64,000 nt of DNA from JAWKUK01 sp041398605 (GCA_041398605.1 JAWKUK010000003.1:124001-188000), one strand, 5' to 3'. Positions 26,880 to 35,637 are shown, counted from the stretch's first letter. Notes: generated by a model from the sequence alone, not told the origin. Program-made: numbers and translations.

Positions 26880-27035
26880 CCCCACTCGAAGCTGGACCCC
26901 TTCGCTGTCACGGGCCCGCCGCGGCGGGTTCGAGCCCGATGGGCTACCACCTGTTGTGGTGGCATCGAGCGCGGAGTCCACGGCTCGTTGCACTGAGCCT
27001 CGAGCACACTCAAGGGGTCCAGCTTCCGGGTGGGG
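26880..27035. repeat. 156-base foldback element with long stem and inner hairpins
   Basis: GAAGCTGGACCCCTT (26888-26902) is matched perfectly by its complement at 27012-27026. Outside it, CCCCAC (26880-26885) pairs with GTGGGG (27030-27035), and the junction adds one C-G and one T-G pair with a single bulged C at 27027. The stem is therefore about 23 base pairs. Inside are further hairpins: CGGGC/GCCCG (26911-26915/26934-26938), CCACC/GGTGG (26947-26951/26958-26962) and GGCTC/GAGCC (26982-26986/26995-26999). This lies between the dehydrogenase and ankyrin genes. It may be a structured RNA or a small foldback mobile element. Confidence 0.6.
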
Positions 27036-27121
27036 AGCGCAGGTGGGGTCACCGGGCTCGACGGCGCTCCACGGCGGACATGCTCGCCCAAGGCCTCGTC
27101 ATCGGCGCTATCCTCCGCCGC

Positions 27122-27601
27122 ATGGATCGCGCCACAGAGCTCCGTGACGCCGTGCGCCGGGACGACCGGGCGCGCGTCTCGGCGCTCTTGGAGAGCGCGC
27201 CGGAGCTCGCGAGCGTCGGCAACCGGCGGGGGCTGTCGCTCCTCGTCGATGCCCGTGTCCGCGGCCACGCGGCGATCGTCGCGCGCCTCGCGGCGGCTCG
27301 GCGCGCGGCAGGAGACGCGCCGTTGAACGCGGACGAGCTCGTCGCGCTCGGCGAGCCCGTCGCCCTCGAGCGCTTGCTGCGCGCGGATCCAGCCGCGGTG
27401 CACCGCGCTGCTGCAGATGGCTTCCTGCCCGTGCACCGTGCTGCGTTCCTCGGCGAGACGGCCTGCGTCGACGTCCTGCTCGAGCAAGGCGCGGATCCCG
27501 CGCGGGCCGCAGCGAACGCCTCCCAACTGTCCGCTGCCGGCAGCGCCGACGCCGGGCGCCGCAAGCTGCTCGCCGCGCGCCTGCGCGCGCGGATCGCGTG
27601 A
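27122..27601 (+). CDS. Ankyrin-repeat protein
   Basis: The 159-residue product starts at ATG 27122 and has no signal peptide. Two or three degenerate ankyrin repeats are visible, the clearest being DGFLPVHRAAFLGETACVDV followed by LLEQGADP, and an earlier NRRGLSLLVDARVRGHAAIV. Ankyrin proteins bind other proteins; no catalytic domain is present. It follows the foldback element in the same direction as the P5C dehydrogenase and is convergent with the DUF1501 gene. Confidence 0.7.
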   Translation: MDRATELRDAVRRDDRARVSALLESAPELASVGNRRGLSLLVDARVRGHAAIVARLAAARRAAGDAPLNADELVALGEPVALERLLRADPAAVHRAAADGFLPVHRAAFLGETACVDVLLEQGADPARAAANASQLSAAGSADAGRRKLLAARLRARIA

Positions 27602-27646
27602 GCCAGCGAGCGCGCGCCGCGACTTCGCGCAGCGCCACGGCTCCCA

Positions 27647-29119
27647 TCAGGCGAAGAGGTCGCGCACGACGTGACCGTAGACGTCCGTGAGGCGGAAGTC
27701 GCGGCCCGCATAGCGGTAGGTCAACCGTTCGTGGTCGAGGCCCAGCAGCGCCAGCATCGTCGCGTGCAGGTCGTGCACGTGGACCTTGTCCACCGCCGCG
27801 TAGTAGCCGAAGTCGTCGGTCGCGCCGTACGAGAAGCCCGGCTTGACGCCGCCGCCCGCCATCCACACCGTGAACCCGTGCGGGTTGTGGTCGCGACCGG
27901 CTGACGGGCCGCTCCCCTGGGAGACCGGCGTGCGTCCGAACTCGCCGGCCCAGAGCACGAGGGTGTCCTCCAAGAGCCCGCGCGCCGCGAGGTCCTGCAG
28001 GAGCCCCGCGATCGGCTTGTCGACCTCGAGCGCGTTCTTCGTGTGGTCGCGCTTGATGTCCCCGTGCTGGTCCCATTTGTAGGAGTGGGTGCACTGGACG
28101 AAGCGCACGCCGGCCTCCGCGAAGCGCCGCGCCATGAGGCACTGCCGGCCGAAGTTGTCCGTCTCCTTGACCCCGATGCCGTAGCGCTCGAGGGTCGCCG
28201 CGCTCTCGCCCGCGAGGTCCATCACCTCCGGCGCCTCGCCCTGCATACGCCAAGCGAGCTCGAAGGACTCGGCCCGCGCAGCCAGGTCATCCGCGCCGTC
28301 GCGCCCGCGCGCATGACGCGCGTTCAGCCGCGCGAGGAGGTCTAGCTGCGCGCGTTGCTCGTCCGCGGAGGCGCCCATGTGCGTCAAGTGCCGGAACGTA
28401 GCCCGATCCGCCGGAACCGACGCGTTCCCGATCGGCACGCCTTGGTACACGCCGGGCAGGAACGCGCTCGACCAATTGTTCACGCCGCCGTGCCCGAGCG
28501 TCGGACAGATCGTGACATAGCCCGGAGAGCGCGGTTCTCGCTGCCGAGGCCGTAGAGGATCCACGAGCCCATGCTCGGCCGGACAAACGTGTCGGAGCCC
28601 GTGTGCAACGCCAAGAGCGCGCCGCCGTGCGCATCGTTCGTGCCGTGCAGCGACTTCACGAAGCACCAGCCGATCGATCTCACCGGCCACGTGCGGAAGG
28701 TCGCTCGCCCAAGCGCCACACTCGCCGTGCTGCTTCCACTTCCAGGGCGAACCCAACAGGTTGCCCGTCTCCGCGAACGTCACCCGGGGCTTGTCGAACG
28801 GCAGCGGCTGGCCGTCCCGCTTCTGCAGCTCCGGCTTGTAGTCGAACGTGTCGATCTGGCTCGGCCCGCCGTGCAGGAAGAGGAAGATCACACGCTTCGC
28901 GCGGGGCGTGAAGTGCGGCGCCTTGGCGGCGAGCGGGTCCGTCCCGTCCAGGCCCGCGATCGGTCGCCCCGCGCCGAACGCGCTCCCGAGCGAGCCGAGG
29001 GCGGTCACCCCCCCGATCGCCCCGAGGCGGAACAGATCGCGGCGATGCAACGGGCTCTGAAACAGTGAGTCACCGGCACGGGGGGCAGCGAAGGGGGTCG
29101 GCTCGGGCGCGCTCGGCAT
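27647..29119 (-). CDS. DUF1501 secreted protein with two compensating frameshifts
   Basis: Planctomycete DUF1501 proteins are exported, often by Tat, and have a sulfatase/phosphatase-like fold; function unknown. The product has an N-terminal HRRDLFRLGAIGG leader, LFLHGGPSQIDTFDYKP, WAGEFGRTP and GRDHNPHGF. The frame is open throughout (490 residues), but from about 28666 down to 28526 it reads unconserved Arg/His-rich sequence, whereas the neighbouring frame there encodes CFVKSLHGTNDAHGG and RPSMGSWILYGLGSEN, exactly what the family has. One extra base near 28666 and one missing base near 28526 explain this. The true protein is about the same length. Confidence 0.85.
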   Translation of the reverse strand: MPSAPEPTPFAAPRAGDSLFQSPLHRRDLFRLGAIGGVTALGSLGSAFGAGRPIAGLDGTDPLAAKAPHFTPRAKRVIFLFLHGGPSQIDTFDYKPELQKRDGQPLPFDKPRVTFAETGNLLGSPWKWKQHGECGAWASDLPHVAGEIDRLVLREVAARHERCARRRALGVAHGLRHVCPAEHGLVDPLRPRQREPRSPGYVTICPTLGHGGVNNWSSAFLPGVYQGVPIGNASVPADRATFRHLTHMGASADEQRAQLDLLARLNARHARGRDGADDLAARAESFELAWRMQGEAPEVMDLAGESAATLERYGIGVKETDNFGRQCLMARRFAEAGVRFVQCTHSYKWDQHGDIKRDHTKNALEVDKPIAGLLQDLAARGLLEDTLVLWAGEFGRTPVSQGSGPSAGRDHNPHGFTVWMAGGGVKPGFSYGATDDFGYYAAVDKVHVHDLHATMLALLGLDHERLTYRYAGRDFRLTDVYGHVVRDLFA

Positions 29120-29272
29120 CCCCCCAGGGTAGCGGCTCAGGAATCTGCGAATGTCCCCCTTCGAGGCACTTCGCAGGGAACCCTGGGCGGAGGACCGCCG
29201 TCGAAGGTCAGGTTTTCGTCAAGCTTCGTGCGGACCGGATAGGTTTCCCTCGGAAAGCCAGTACGCGGCAGG

Positions 29273-29303
29273 TTGACGCAAAACCCGGTTCACTTGCTAG
29301 CAT
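29273..29303 (+). promoter_or_regulatory. Candidate vegetative promoter for the secreted LamG-like gene
   Basis: TTGACG (29273-29278) and TAGCAT (29298-29303) are 19 bases apart, and the -10 is preceded by TGC, giving an extended -10 (TGCTAGCAT). The surrounding stretch is less GC-rich than the rest of the window. A start near 29310 would leave an 80-base leader before ATG 29390. Confidence 0.45.
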
Positions 29304-29389
29304 CGGATCCTAGGGGAGCCTGATCCACCTTGGCATTCCTTGGTTCGTCCGACTCCCTTTTGCAACTCCAAGCAACTCCAGACCTCACC

Positions 29390-30556
29390 ATGCGCCTGAT
29401 CACTTTCGCTCCTGCAGCGGCGGCCCTCGCCCTCGCTCCCATCGCGTCTGCCCAGTGGGCCGACAACTTCGAGTCCTACGCCACCGGCTCCGCCATCGAA
29501 GGCCAGGGCGGCTGGCACAACTGGGACTCCATTGGCCAGGGCAACCAGCCCTACAACACGGTCGTCGGCGCGACCGGCGGCGTGACCCCCTACCAGGGCA
29601 CGAAGATGCTGAGCGCCGTCGGTGACGGCCTCAACCCGGGCGCCGGCAACGGCCTCTCGGACTCCGTTCACGAGATGAACGGTCCGTACGTCGCAGGCTC
29701 CGGCGGCTACACGTTCACGACCCACCAGTACGTGTCCTCCACGACGGTCGGCCGCACCTACCTGATCATGCTGAACACCTACGCCGACGGTGGTGGCCCC
29801 TACAACTGGTCGTTCCAGTGCTACGCCGACCCGGCCGCGGCCAGCGTCCACATGGACGTCGCCGCAGCCGCGGGCATCACGATCAACGGTGACCAAACGC
29901 TGCTCTACGACCAGTGGGCTGAGTACAAGATCGAGATCGACCTCAACAACGACACCGCGCACTGCTATTACAACGGCGTCGAGATGTGGGAACTGACCTC
30001 GTGGGCCGGTGGCCTCTCGGGCGGCGGAGCTCAGGAGATCGGCGCGCTCGACGTTTACCCGGCGGACAGCGACAGCACCGCCGTCTACTACGACGAGTTC
30101 AGCCTCGCGCTGGGCATCGCCGGCGTCCCGATCGGCGCCAACTACTGCAACACGAACGCCAACTCGACGGGCGTCTCCGGCCGCATCGACGCGTACGGCT
30201 CGACCGCGGTCGCGTCGAACGACGTCACCCTGACGGCGACCGACCTGCCGAACAGCGCGTTCTTGTTCTTCCTCACCAGCACGTCGACGGGCCAGATCAA
30301 CAACCCGGGCGGCAGCCAGGGCAACCTGTGCCTCGGCGGCGCGATCGGTCGCTACGTCGGCGCCGGCCAGATCCAGAACACCGGCATGACCGGCTCGGCC
30401 AGCCTGGCGCTGAACCTGAACCAGATCCCGACCCCGAACGGCTTCGTCGCCGCCACCGCGGGTCAGACCTGGAACTACCAGGCGTGGCACCGTGACGTCG
30501 TCGGCGGCGCCGCGACGTCGAACTTCACGGACGCGACCTCGGTCACGTACCAGTGA
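29390..30556 (+). CDS. Secreted LamG/concanavalin-like protein
   Basis: ATG 29390 is chosen because it gives a standard signal peptide (MRLITFAPAAAALALA then SAQ). The mature protein begins ADNFESYATGSAIEGQGGW and has a beta-sandwich pattern to about residue 250 (YKIEIDLNNDTAHCYYNGVEM), as in LamG/concanavalin-like binding domains. A second module begins GANYCNTNANSTG and contains GGSQGNLCLGGAIGRY, a pattern I associate with repeated secreted domains in planctomycetes. The product has many Asn, Thr and Gly and few Lys or Arg, unlike its neighbours. It has its own candidate promoter and terminator, so is probably monocistronic and well expressed. Confidence 0.75.
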   Translation: MRLITFAPAAAALALAPIASAQWADNFESYATGSAIEGQGGWHNWDSIGQGNQPYNTVVGATGGVTPYQGTKMLSAVGDGLNPGAGNGLSDSVHEMNGPYVAGSGGYTFTTHQYVSSTTVGRTYLIMLNTYADGGGPYNWSFQCYADPAAASVHMDVAAAAGITINGDQTLLYDQWAEYKIEIDLNNDTAHCYYNGVEMWELTSWAGGLSGGGAQEIGALDVYPADSDSTAVYYDEFSLALGIAGVPIGANYCNTNANSTGVSGRIDAYGSTAVASNDVTLTATDLPNSAFLFFLTSTSTGQINNPGGSQGNLCLGGAIGRYVGAGQIQNTGMTGSASLALNLNQIPTPNGFVAATAGQTWNYQAWHRDVVGGAATSNFTDATSVTYQ

Positions 30557-30599
30557 TCGCCCGCGCGGCCTGGGGTGTGTCCCCGGACCGATAGACTTC

Positions 30600-30636
30600 A
30601 GCCGGCCTGAGCTTCGCTCAGGCCGGCTGCTTTCTT
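30600..30636 (+). terminator. Rho-independent terminator
   Basis: AGCCGGCCTGAGC (30600-30612) pairs perfectly with GCTCAGGCCGGCT (30616-30628) around a TTC loop and is followed by GCTTTCTT. The clearest intrinsic terminator in the window, about 45 bases after the secreted LamG-like gene. Confidence 0.88.
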
Positions 30637-30683
30637 GGAGGGCTCGAGCGCACCGCTGGCCTCCCGCACCTGACCGCTGCGCT

Positions 30684-30728
30684 GGGCCGCTCTGCAAAGG
30701 GCCGCTCTGCAATGGACCACTCTGCGGG
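30684..30728. repeat. 15-base intergenic tandem repeat
   Basis: Three consecutive units: GGGCCGCTCTGCAAA (30684-30698), GGGCCGCTCTGCAAT (30699-30713) and the diverged GGACCACTCTGCGGG (30714-30728). It lies between the terminator and the HAD gene. Confidence 0.75.
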
Positions 30729-30827
30729 CGCCCCCTCGCCTCGGATGTCCGTCATTCGGCCAGGACGCAGGCGTGCGCCCATCGGCGGCGCTCCTTAGCA
30801 TGTGTGCCCCGCGCGGCGGGCGCCCCC

Positions 30828-31709
30828 ATGACCTTCTGCTTGCTCTCCGACTTCGATGGCGTCTGGACCGACCAGATCGAAGAGGCCGGCGCGGTCCGGA
30901 GGGCCTTCATCGCCGAAGCGTCGCGGGTCCTCGCGCGCAGCGAAGCGGAGCTCAGCCAGGACTTCGACGCGTTCCTCGCCGCGGCGCTCGCGGATCCTGC
31001 GGACAACGGCTGGGCGCCGGGCGGTGAGCTGACGGCCTTCGTCGACGAAGACCCGCTGCTGGCGACGGCCTCGGTGGCGGGGTGGATCGACCGCGGCGGC
31101 GTGCATCCGAACGCAGCCGGGTGGCGGGACGGCCTCGCGCAGGCCGGCTTCGGCAGCGTCAACGAATTCGCGAACGCTTGCTTCGGGCCAGCGACGCTGC
31201 AACACCGCGCGTCTGGGGGCCACCAGCTCGTCGCTGGCGCGCGCGCGGCGCTCGACGAGCTCCTGGCGCTCGACGTCGAGCTCGTGATCGTCTCGAACTC
31301 CCACGCGAGCAAGCTCGAGGCGCTGTTCGCAGACGCAGGGATCGACACAGGACGCGAGCTGCGCGTCATCGGCGACGCCAAGAAGTGGGCCCTGGGAGAT
31401 GGCCGGGATCTGACGGAGCTGGACTCGCGCTTCGTCCGCCTGGACCGCCCCCACTATCGGCGCATCCTCGAAGACGTCCGGCCCGACCTCGTGGTCGGCG
31501 ACGTTCTGTCCCTCGACCTCGCGCTCCCCTCGATGCTCCGCTTCGTCGGAGCGCTGGACCCGACCCTGCAGCTCGCGCTTCGCAAGCACCCCCACACGCC
31601 TAGCTGGACCCTCGGCGCCGGCCGCGCAGGGGTCTATGACCACACCATCGAGCACGTGCGCGAGCTCCCCGAGCTCGTACGCGCCGGCCGACGCTGCCCC
31701 CCCCAATGA
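30828..31709 (+). CDS. HAD-superfamily hydrolase
   Basis: The 293-residue product starts with LLSDFDGVWTDQ, the HAD nucleophile motif (DxDGVxTD, as in KdsC-like phosphatases). VIVSNSHASK follows as motif II and VVGDVLSLDLALP as motif IV. A cap of about 120 residues sits between motifs I and II. It probably removes phosphate from a small metabolite. Its stop codon overlaps the start of the phnD-like gene (ATGA), so it heads the transporter operon and may process what the transporter brings in. Substrate unknown. Confidence 0.75.
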   Translation: MTFCLLSDFDGVWTDQIEEAGAVRRAFIAEASRVLARSEAELSQDFDAFLAAALADPADNGWAPGGELTAFVDEDPLLATASVAGWIDRGGVHPNAAGWRDGLAQAGFGSVNEFANACFGPATLQHRASGGHQLVAGARAALDELLALDVELVIVSNSHASKLEALFADAGIDTGRELRVIGDAKKWALGDGRDLTELDSRFVRLDRPHYRRILEDVRPDLVVGDVLSLDLALPSMLRFVGALDPTLQLALRKHPHTPSWTLGAGRAGVYDHTIEHVRELPELVRAGRRCPPQ

Positions 31710-32713
31710 CACACACCCTTCGCCGCGCGCTTCGGGCGCTTCTGACGCTGCTCTTCCCCCTCGCGCTCGGCCTCCCCTCGGCGGGATGCAGCGACCCCGC
31801 GGTGGGCACGGAAGCGCGCCCGTTCACGATGTACTTCGTGCCCTCCGCGGACACCGAGAAGATCGCGGCGAGCGCGAAGGACATTCAGGCCTTCGTAGCG
31901 ACCTATGTCAGCCGCGCGCTGTACAACTCGGACACGGGCTTCCACGTCGAGACCGCGATCCCGACGAGCTACGTCGCGGTGGTCGAGGCGTTCGGCACGG
32001 GCCGCGCCGACTTCGCCGCGCTCAACACGTTCGGCTACGTGCTGGCCAAGGACGTCAAGAAGTACCCGGTCGAGGCCATCCTGACGGTCGTCCGCGGCAA
32101 CGGCGAGACGAGCTACCGCGGGCAGATCATCACCCACGTCGACAGCGGCATCAACACGCTCGCAGACCTCGCCGGACGCAAGTTCGCGTATACGGACGCG
32201 GCCTCGACGGCCGGGTACATCCTGCCCTCCAAGCTCCTGCGAGACCGAGGGGTCCAGCTAGGCGAGACCGTGTTCTCGGGCAAACACGACTCGGTCGTCA
32301 TGCAGGTGTATCAGCGCGCCGTCGACGCGGGCGCCACGTTTTACAGCCCGCCCACGGTCGTGACCGCGGCCGACGGCACGACGAGCGAGACGCCGCGCGA
32401 CGCGCGCGCCCGCGTCCTGACGCAGTACCCCGACGTGTTCGAGAAGGTCAAGATCATCGACTTCACGGCGGACACCCCCAATGACGCCTGGGTCGTGCGG
32501 CAAGGGCTCGACCCCGACGCCGCCAAGGACGCCGCGATCCGCAACGCCGTGCGCGACGCGCTGCTGGCCTTCGCCGCGACCCCCGAGGGCGCAGAGAGCC
32601 TCGAAGGGCTGTACGACATCACGGGCCTCGCGCCCGCGGACGATGCCCGGTACGACGGTATCCGGAAGCTCGTGCTGGAGTCCGGGCTCGACCTCGAGTC
32701 CAACGTGAAGTGA
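31706..32713 (+). CDS. phnD: Phosphate/phosphonate-type ABC substrate-binding lipoprotein (PhnD-like)
   Basis: The 335-residue product has a signal peptide and lipobox (LPSAGC, Cys at about residue 28). The body matches periplasmic PhnD proteins: FVPSADTEKI, VEAFGTGRADFAALNTFGY, TLADLAGRKFAYTDAASTAGYILP and ADTPNDAWVVRQGL. Such proteins bind phosphonates, phosphite or other oxyanions outside the membrane and deliver them to PhnE. The exact ligand cannot be read from the sequence. Stop overlaps the start of phnC. Confidence 0.85.
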   Translation: MTHTLRRALRALLTLLFPLALGLPSAGCSDPAVGTEARPFTMYFVPSADTEKIAASAKDIQAFVATYVSRALYNSDTGFHVETAIPTSYVAVVEAFGTGRADFAALNTFGYVLAKDVKKYPVEAILTVVRGNGETSYRGQIITHVDSGINTLADLAGRKFAYTDAASTAGYILPSKLLRDRGVQLGETVFSGKHDSVVMQVYQRAVDAGATFYSPPTVVTAADGTTSETPRDARARVLTQYPDVFEKVKIIDFTADTPNDAWVVRQGLDPDAAKDAAIRNAVRDALLAFAATPEGAESLEGLYDITGLAPADDARYDGIRKLVLESGLDLESNVK

Positions 32714-33483
32714 TGCCCGACCCGCTCCTGTCCGTTCACGACCTGCACAAGGTCTATGACAACGGGACCCACGCCGTCCGCGGCGTGACCTTCGACGTCG
32801 AGCCGGGCGAGTTCCTGGCGATCATCGGGCTCTCGGGGTCCGGCAAGTCCTCGCTCTTGCGCTGCATCAACCGCTTGGTCGAGCCGACCAGCGGGCGCGT
32901 CGCGATGCACGGCGCGGACGTCACGCACGTGCGCGGGGCCGAGCTGCGCGCCCTGCGGCGCTCGATCGGCATGGTGTTCCAACACTTCAACCTGGTGCCG
33001 CGCCACTCCGTCCTCTCGAACGTGCTGACCGGCAGCCTCGGGCGCACCAGCACGTTCGCGAGCATGACCGGGCGCTACTCCGCCGAGGACCAAGCGCGCG
33101 CGCTCGAGTGCCTGCGCCTCGTCGGGCTCGAGGGCAAGGCGGGCCAGCGCGCGACGTCGCTCTCAGGCGGGCAACAGCAACGCGTCGCGATCGCGCGCTC
33201 GCTGCTCCAGGACCCGGACCTGCTCCTGGCCGACGAGCCGGTCGCGAGCCTCGACCCTGCGACCTCGCACTCCGTAATGCAGCACCTCGAGCGCATCAAC
33301 AAGGAGCTCGGCAAGACGATCGTGTGCAACCTGCACTTCCTCTCGCTCGTGCGGCAATACGCGACCCGCGTCATCGCGTTGAAGGCCGGCGAGGTCGTCT
33401 TTCGGGGCGGCGCGAAGGACATCGACGCTGCGCGCTTCCGCGAGATCTACGGCGAGGACGCGATCGAAGTCTCGATCGACTGA
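32713..33483 (+). CDS. phnC: Phosphonate-type ABC transporter ATPase (PhnC-like)
   Basis: ATG 32713 is preceded in frame by a GTG at 32710; both overlap the phnD stop. The 256-residue ATPase shows Walker A GLSGSGKSS, Q-loop MVFQHFNLVPR, the ABC signature LSGGQQQRV, Walker B LLLADEPVASLDP and an H-loop in CNLHFLSL. FQHFNLVPRHSVLSNVLTGSLGR and FREIYGED near the C-terminus are typical of PhnC. It powers the importer formed with PhnE. Confidence 0.9.
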   Translation: MPDPLLSVHDLHKVYDNGTHAVRGVTFDVEPGEFLAIIGLSGSGKSSLLRCINRLVEPTSGRVAMHGADVTHVRGAELRALRRSIGMVFQHFNLVPRHSVLSNVLTGSLGRTSTFASMTGRYSAEDQARALECLRLVGLEGKAGQRATSLSGGQQQRVAIARSLLQDPDLLLADEPVASLDPATSHSVMQHLERINKELGKTIVCNLHFLSLVRQYATRVIALKAGEVVFRGGAKDIDAARFREIYGEDAIEVSID

Positions 33484-33492
33484 GGCACCGCA

Positions 33493-34548
33493 ATGGACAT
33501 CCACCAACAACGCGTCGCGCGCGAGCACCGTCGCGGGCTCGTCTCGGCTGCGCTCCTGAACGCTGCGTTTGTGTTCTACGCGGGCCTCCTCGCCCTGTTC
33601 CTGCGCGACGGCTCGTTCGCCCAGGCGCCGGCCGCGACCTACGCGGCGCTGCTGGGCGCCGCAGCGCTCGTCGGCGGGCTCTGGACAAGCGCGCGCACCT
33701 CGACCGGGCGGATGATCGTCGAGCGCACGAACCCGGTCTTGAAGGCGGCGGCGACGGCGCGCGAGCGCCACTGGCTGCGCTCCGTGTCCGGCCTCGCGAC
33801 GTGCCTGGTCGGCGCGCTGACCCTCATCGTCGCGTGGCGCGTCACGGACACGAGCCTCCGCGAGCTGCTCTCGCGCAACGGCCTCAACGGCGCCAAGCGC
33901 ATTTTCCTGGCGATCCTCTCGCCCGATTGGTCGATCCTCCCGCTCGTGATCGAAGAGACGCTGGTGACGATCTTCATGGCGCTGCAGGCGACCCTCATCG
34001 CGGTCCCCATCGCGTTTGTGATGAGCTTCCCCGCGGCCCGCAACGTCATGCGCGCGACCCACATCGGCCGGCTCGTCTATGTGGCGTCGCGGCTGCTCTT
34101 CAACTTCGTGCGCTCGATCGAAGCCCTCGTTTGGGCGATCATCTTCTCGGTCTGGGTCGGGATCGGGCCGTTTGCCGGCATGCTCGCGCTCATGGTCCAC
34201 AGCGTCGCGAGCCTCGTGAAGCTCTTCTCGGAGCAGGTCGAGAACGTCGAGCACGGCCCGATCGAGGCGATCGAGGCCACCGGCGCTGGGCGCCTCCAGG
34301 TCATCTGGTTCGCGATCGTGCCCCAGGTCGTCTTGCCGTACCTCTCGTTCACGATCTACCGCTGGGACATCAACGTGCGGATGGCGACGATCATCGGCCT
34401 CGTCGGCGGCGGCGGCATCGGCAAGCTCCTCATCCAGTACCAAGGCCTCGCCAAGTGGCACGCGGTGGGCACGATCGTGATCGTCATCGCGGTCGTGGTG
34501 TGGCTCATGGACTGGCTGTCGTCTCGCTTGCGTGAGGCGATCTACTGA
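33493..34548 (+). CDS. phnE: Phosphonate-type ABC transporter permease (PhnE-like)
   Basis: A 351-residue membrane protein with two N-terminal helices, then a BPD-type permease domain: IEETLVTIFMALQATLIAVP, NFVRSIEALVWAIIFSVWVG, the EAIEATGAGRLQV coupling loop that meets the ATPase, and GLVGGGGIGKLL. The roughly 90-residue N-terminal extension before the core is longer than in many PhnE proteins. Nine bases after phnC; its stop overlaps the glycosidase start. Confidence 0.88.
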   Translation: MDIHQQRVAREHRRGLVSAALLNAAFVFYAGLLALFLRDGSFAQAPAATYAALLGAAALVGGLWTSARTSTGRMIVERTNPVLKAAATARERHWLRSVSGLATCLVGALTLIVAWRVTDTSLRELLSRNGLNGAKRIFLAILSPDWSILPLVIEETLVTIFMALQATLIAVPIAFVMSFPAARNVMRATHIGRLVYVASRLLFNFVRSIEALVWAIIFSVWVGIGPFAGMLALMVHSVASLVKLFSEQVENVEHGPIEAIEATGAGRLQVIWFAIVPQVVLPYLSFTIYRWDINVRMATIIGLVGGGGIGKLLIQYQGLAKWHAVGTIVIVIAVVVWLMDWLSSRLREAIY

Positions 34549-35561
34549 TGGCGAGCGATGTCGCACCCTGCCGCCCTGCCCTCCGCGCGCGCCTCGCCGT
34601 TTGGGGCTTCGTCGCCGGGGCACTGGTCGCGGGCGGCGTGGCTTGGACCCTACGCGGCCAGCACGCAGCGCTGCCCGGAGGCCTGCCTCGCGCGGGCGAG
34701 GGCAGCCTCAAGCCGGTCCCCACGCACGGCGTCGCAGCCGAAGCAAACGGCCTCGAGATGCACTTCTCCGGCTGGACGCCGCTCTTTCGCGGGATCGCGT
34801 ACGGGCACGGCGAGAGCCCTGGGGGCAAGGGCGGGATGATGAAGATCGACGCGCTCCGTATCCGCCTCGACGAGCCGGGAGTGAGCCTGCACGCGACGCA
34901 CGGGAACGGCGACGAGCCGCTCGAGACGACCGGCGAGTCGACCCTCGACTTCCTGGAACGCAATGGCCTCTCCGTGGCCGTGAACGCTCACTTCTTCTCG
35001 CCATGTTGCGAGGCGGTCCCCGAGCCGAAGGACCTGGTCGGGCTCGCAATCTCCGGTGGCGAGCTCGTCTCACCACCGGTGGCGAAGGACGGCACGGGCG
35101 CGCGCACGCTGGTCGTCACCTTCGACCACGAAGCCGCGGTCCTCGACGCGCCCGCGCCCGATGACCTGTCGGCCATCGACATCGCGGTCGCGGGCTCGGA
35201 CATCCTCCTGCGGGACGGCGCGGTCGTCGCCCCCGAGGACGAGAGCGAGGGCTTCCGCTTCGTCCATCCCCGCACCGCCGCGGGCGTCAGCGAGGACGGG
35301 CGGACGCTCTACCTGTTGACGATCGACGGTCGCCAAATCGGGTGGTCGAATGGCGCGACCCTGCGCGAGACCGCCGCGTGGCTGCGCTTCATCGGTGCGG
35401 ACGACGGCCTCAATCTCGACGGCGGCGGCTCGACGACGATGGTGCGCGCAGTGGCCGGCAAGGGCGTGCTACTGAACCGCCCCGTGGGCCTGCGCATCCC
35501 CGGCACCCTGCGCTGGAACGGCAGCAACCTGGGCGCAGTCGGCGCGCCGCTCCCGGAGTAG
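34548..35561 (+). CDS. Phosphodiester glycosidase (NAGPA domain) family protein
   Basis: The 337-residue product has an N-terminal signal-anchor (AVWGFVAGALVAGGVAW) and a NAGPA domain: AVNAHFFSPCC, ISGGELVSPP, FDHEAAVL, RTAAGVSEDGRTLYLLTIDG and LNLDGGGSTTM, the diagnostic motif. NAGPA relatives cleave sugar-phosphodiester bonds such as GlcNAc-1-phosphodiesters. Located at the end of the HAD-PhnDCE operon and probably on the periplasmic side, it could release a phosphorylated sugar or phosphoester for uptake. That coupling is an inference from order and overlap. Confidence 0.82.
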   Translation: MASDVAPCRPALRARLAVWGFVAGALVAGGVAWTLRGQHAALPGGLPRAGEGSLKPVPTHGVAAEANGLEMHFSGWTPLFRGIAYGHGESPGGKGGMMKIDALRIRLDEPGVSLHATHGNGDEPLETTGESTLDFLERNGLSVAVNAHFFSPCCEAVPEPKDLVGLAISGGELVSPPVAKDGTGARTLVVTFDHEAAVLDAPAPDDLSAIDIAVAGSDILLRDGAVVAPEDESEGFRFVHPRTAAGVSEDGRTLYLLTIDGRQIGWSNGATLRETAAWLRFIGADDGLNLDGGGSTTMVRAVAGKGVLLNRPVGLRIPGTLRWNGSNLGAVGAPLPE

Positions 35562-35637
35562 CCTCCGGCGCCGACCAGCGAGGGCCCCGGCGCCGGCGCT
35601 CACACAGGCGCTGGCGCGGCTCCAGTCCACGCAGAGC

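Noticed and set aside
26920..26950. tRNA-like GGGTTCGAGCCC segment followed by TACCA
   Set aside because: The T-arm cannot form five pairs around a seven-base loop, and no acceptor, D or anticodon arm fits upstream; the segment is better explained as part of the foldback element.
25155..26993. A 612-codon frame opposite the P5C dehydrogenase
   Set aside because: Arg/Val/Asp-rich antisense sequence without any domain, while the plus strand encodes a complete enzyme.
29297..30712. A 471-codon minus-strand frame over the secreted LamG-like gene
   Set aside because: Composition (Val, Arg, Gly, Asp) is that of an antisense shadow; the plus strand has a signal peptide, promoter candidate and terminator.
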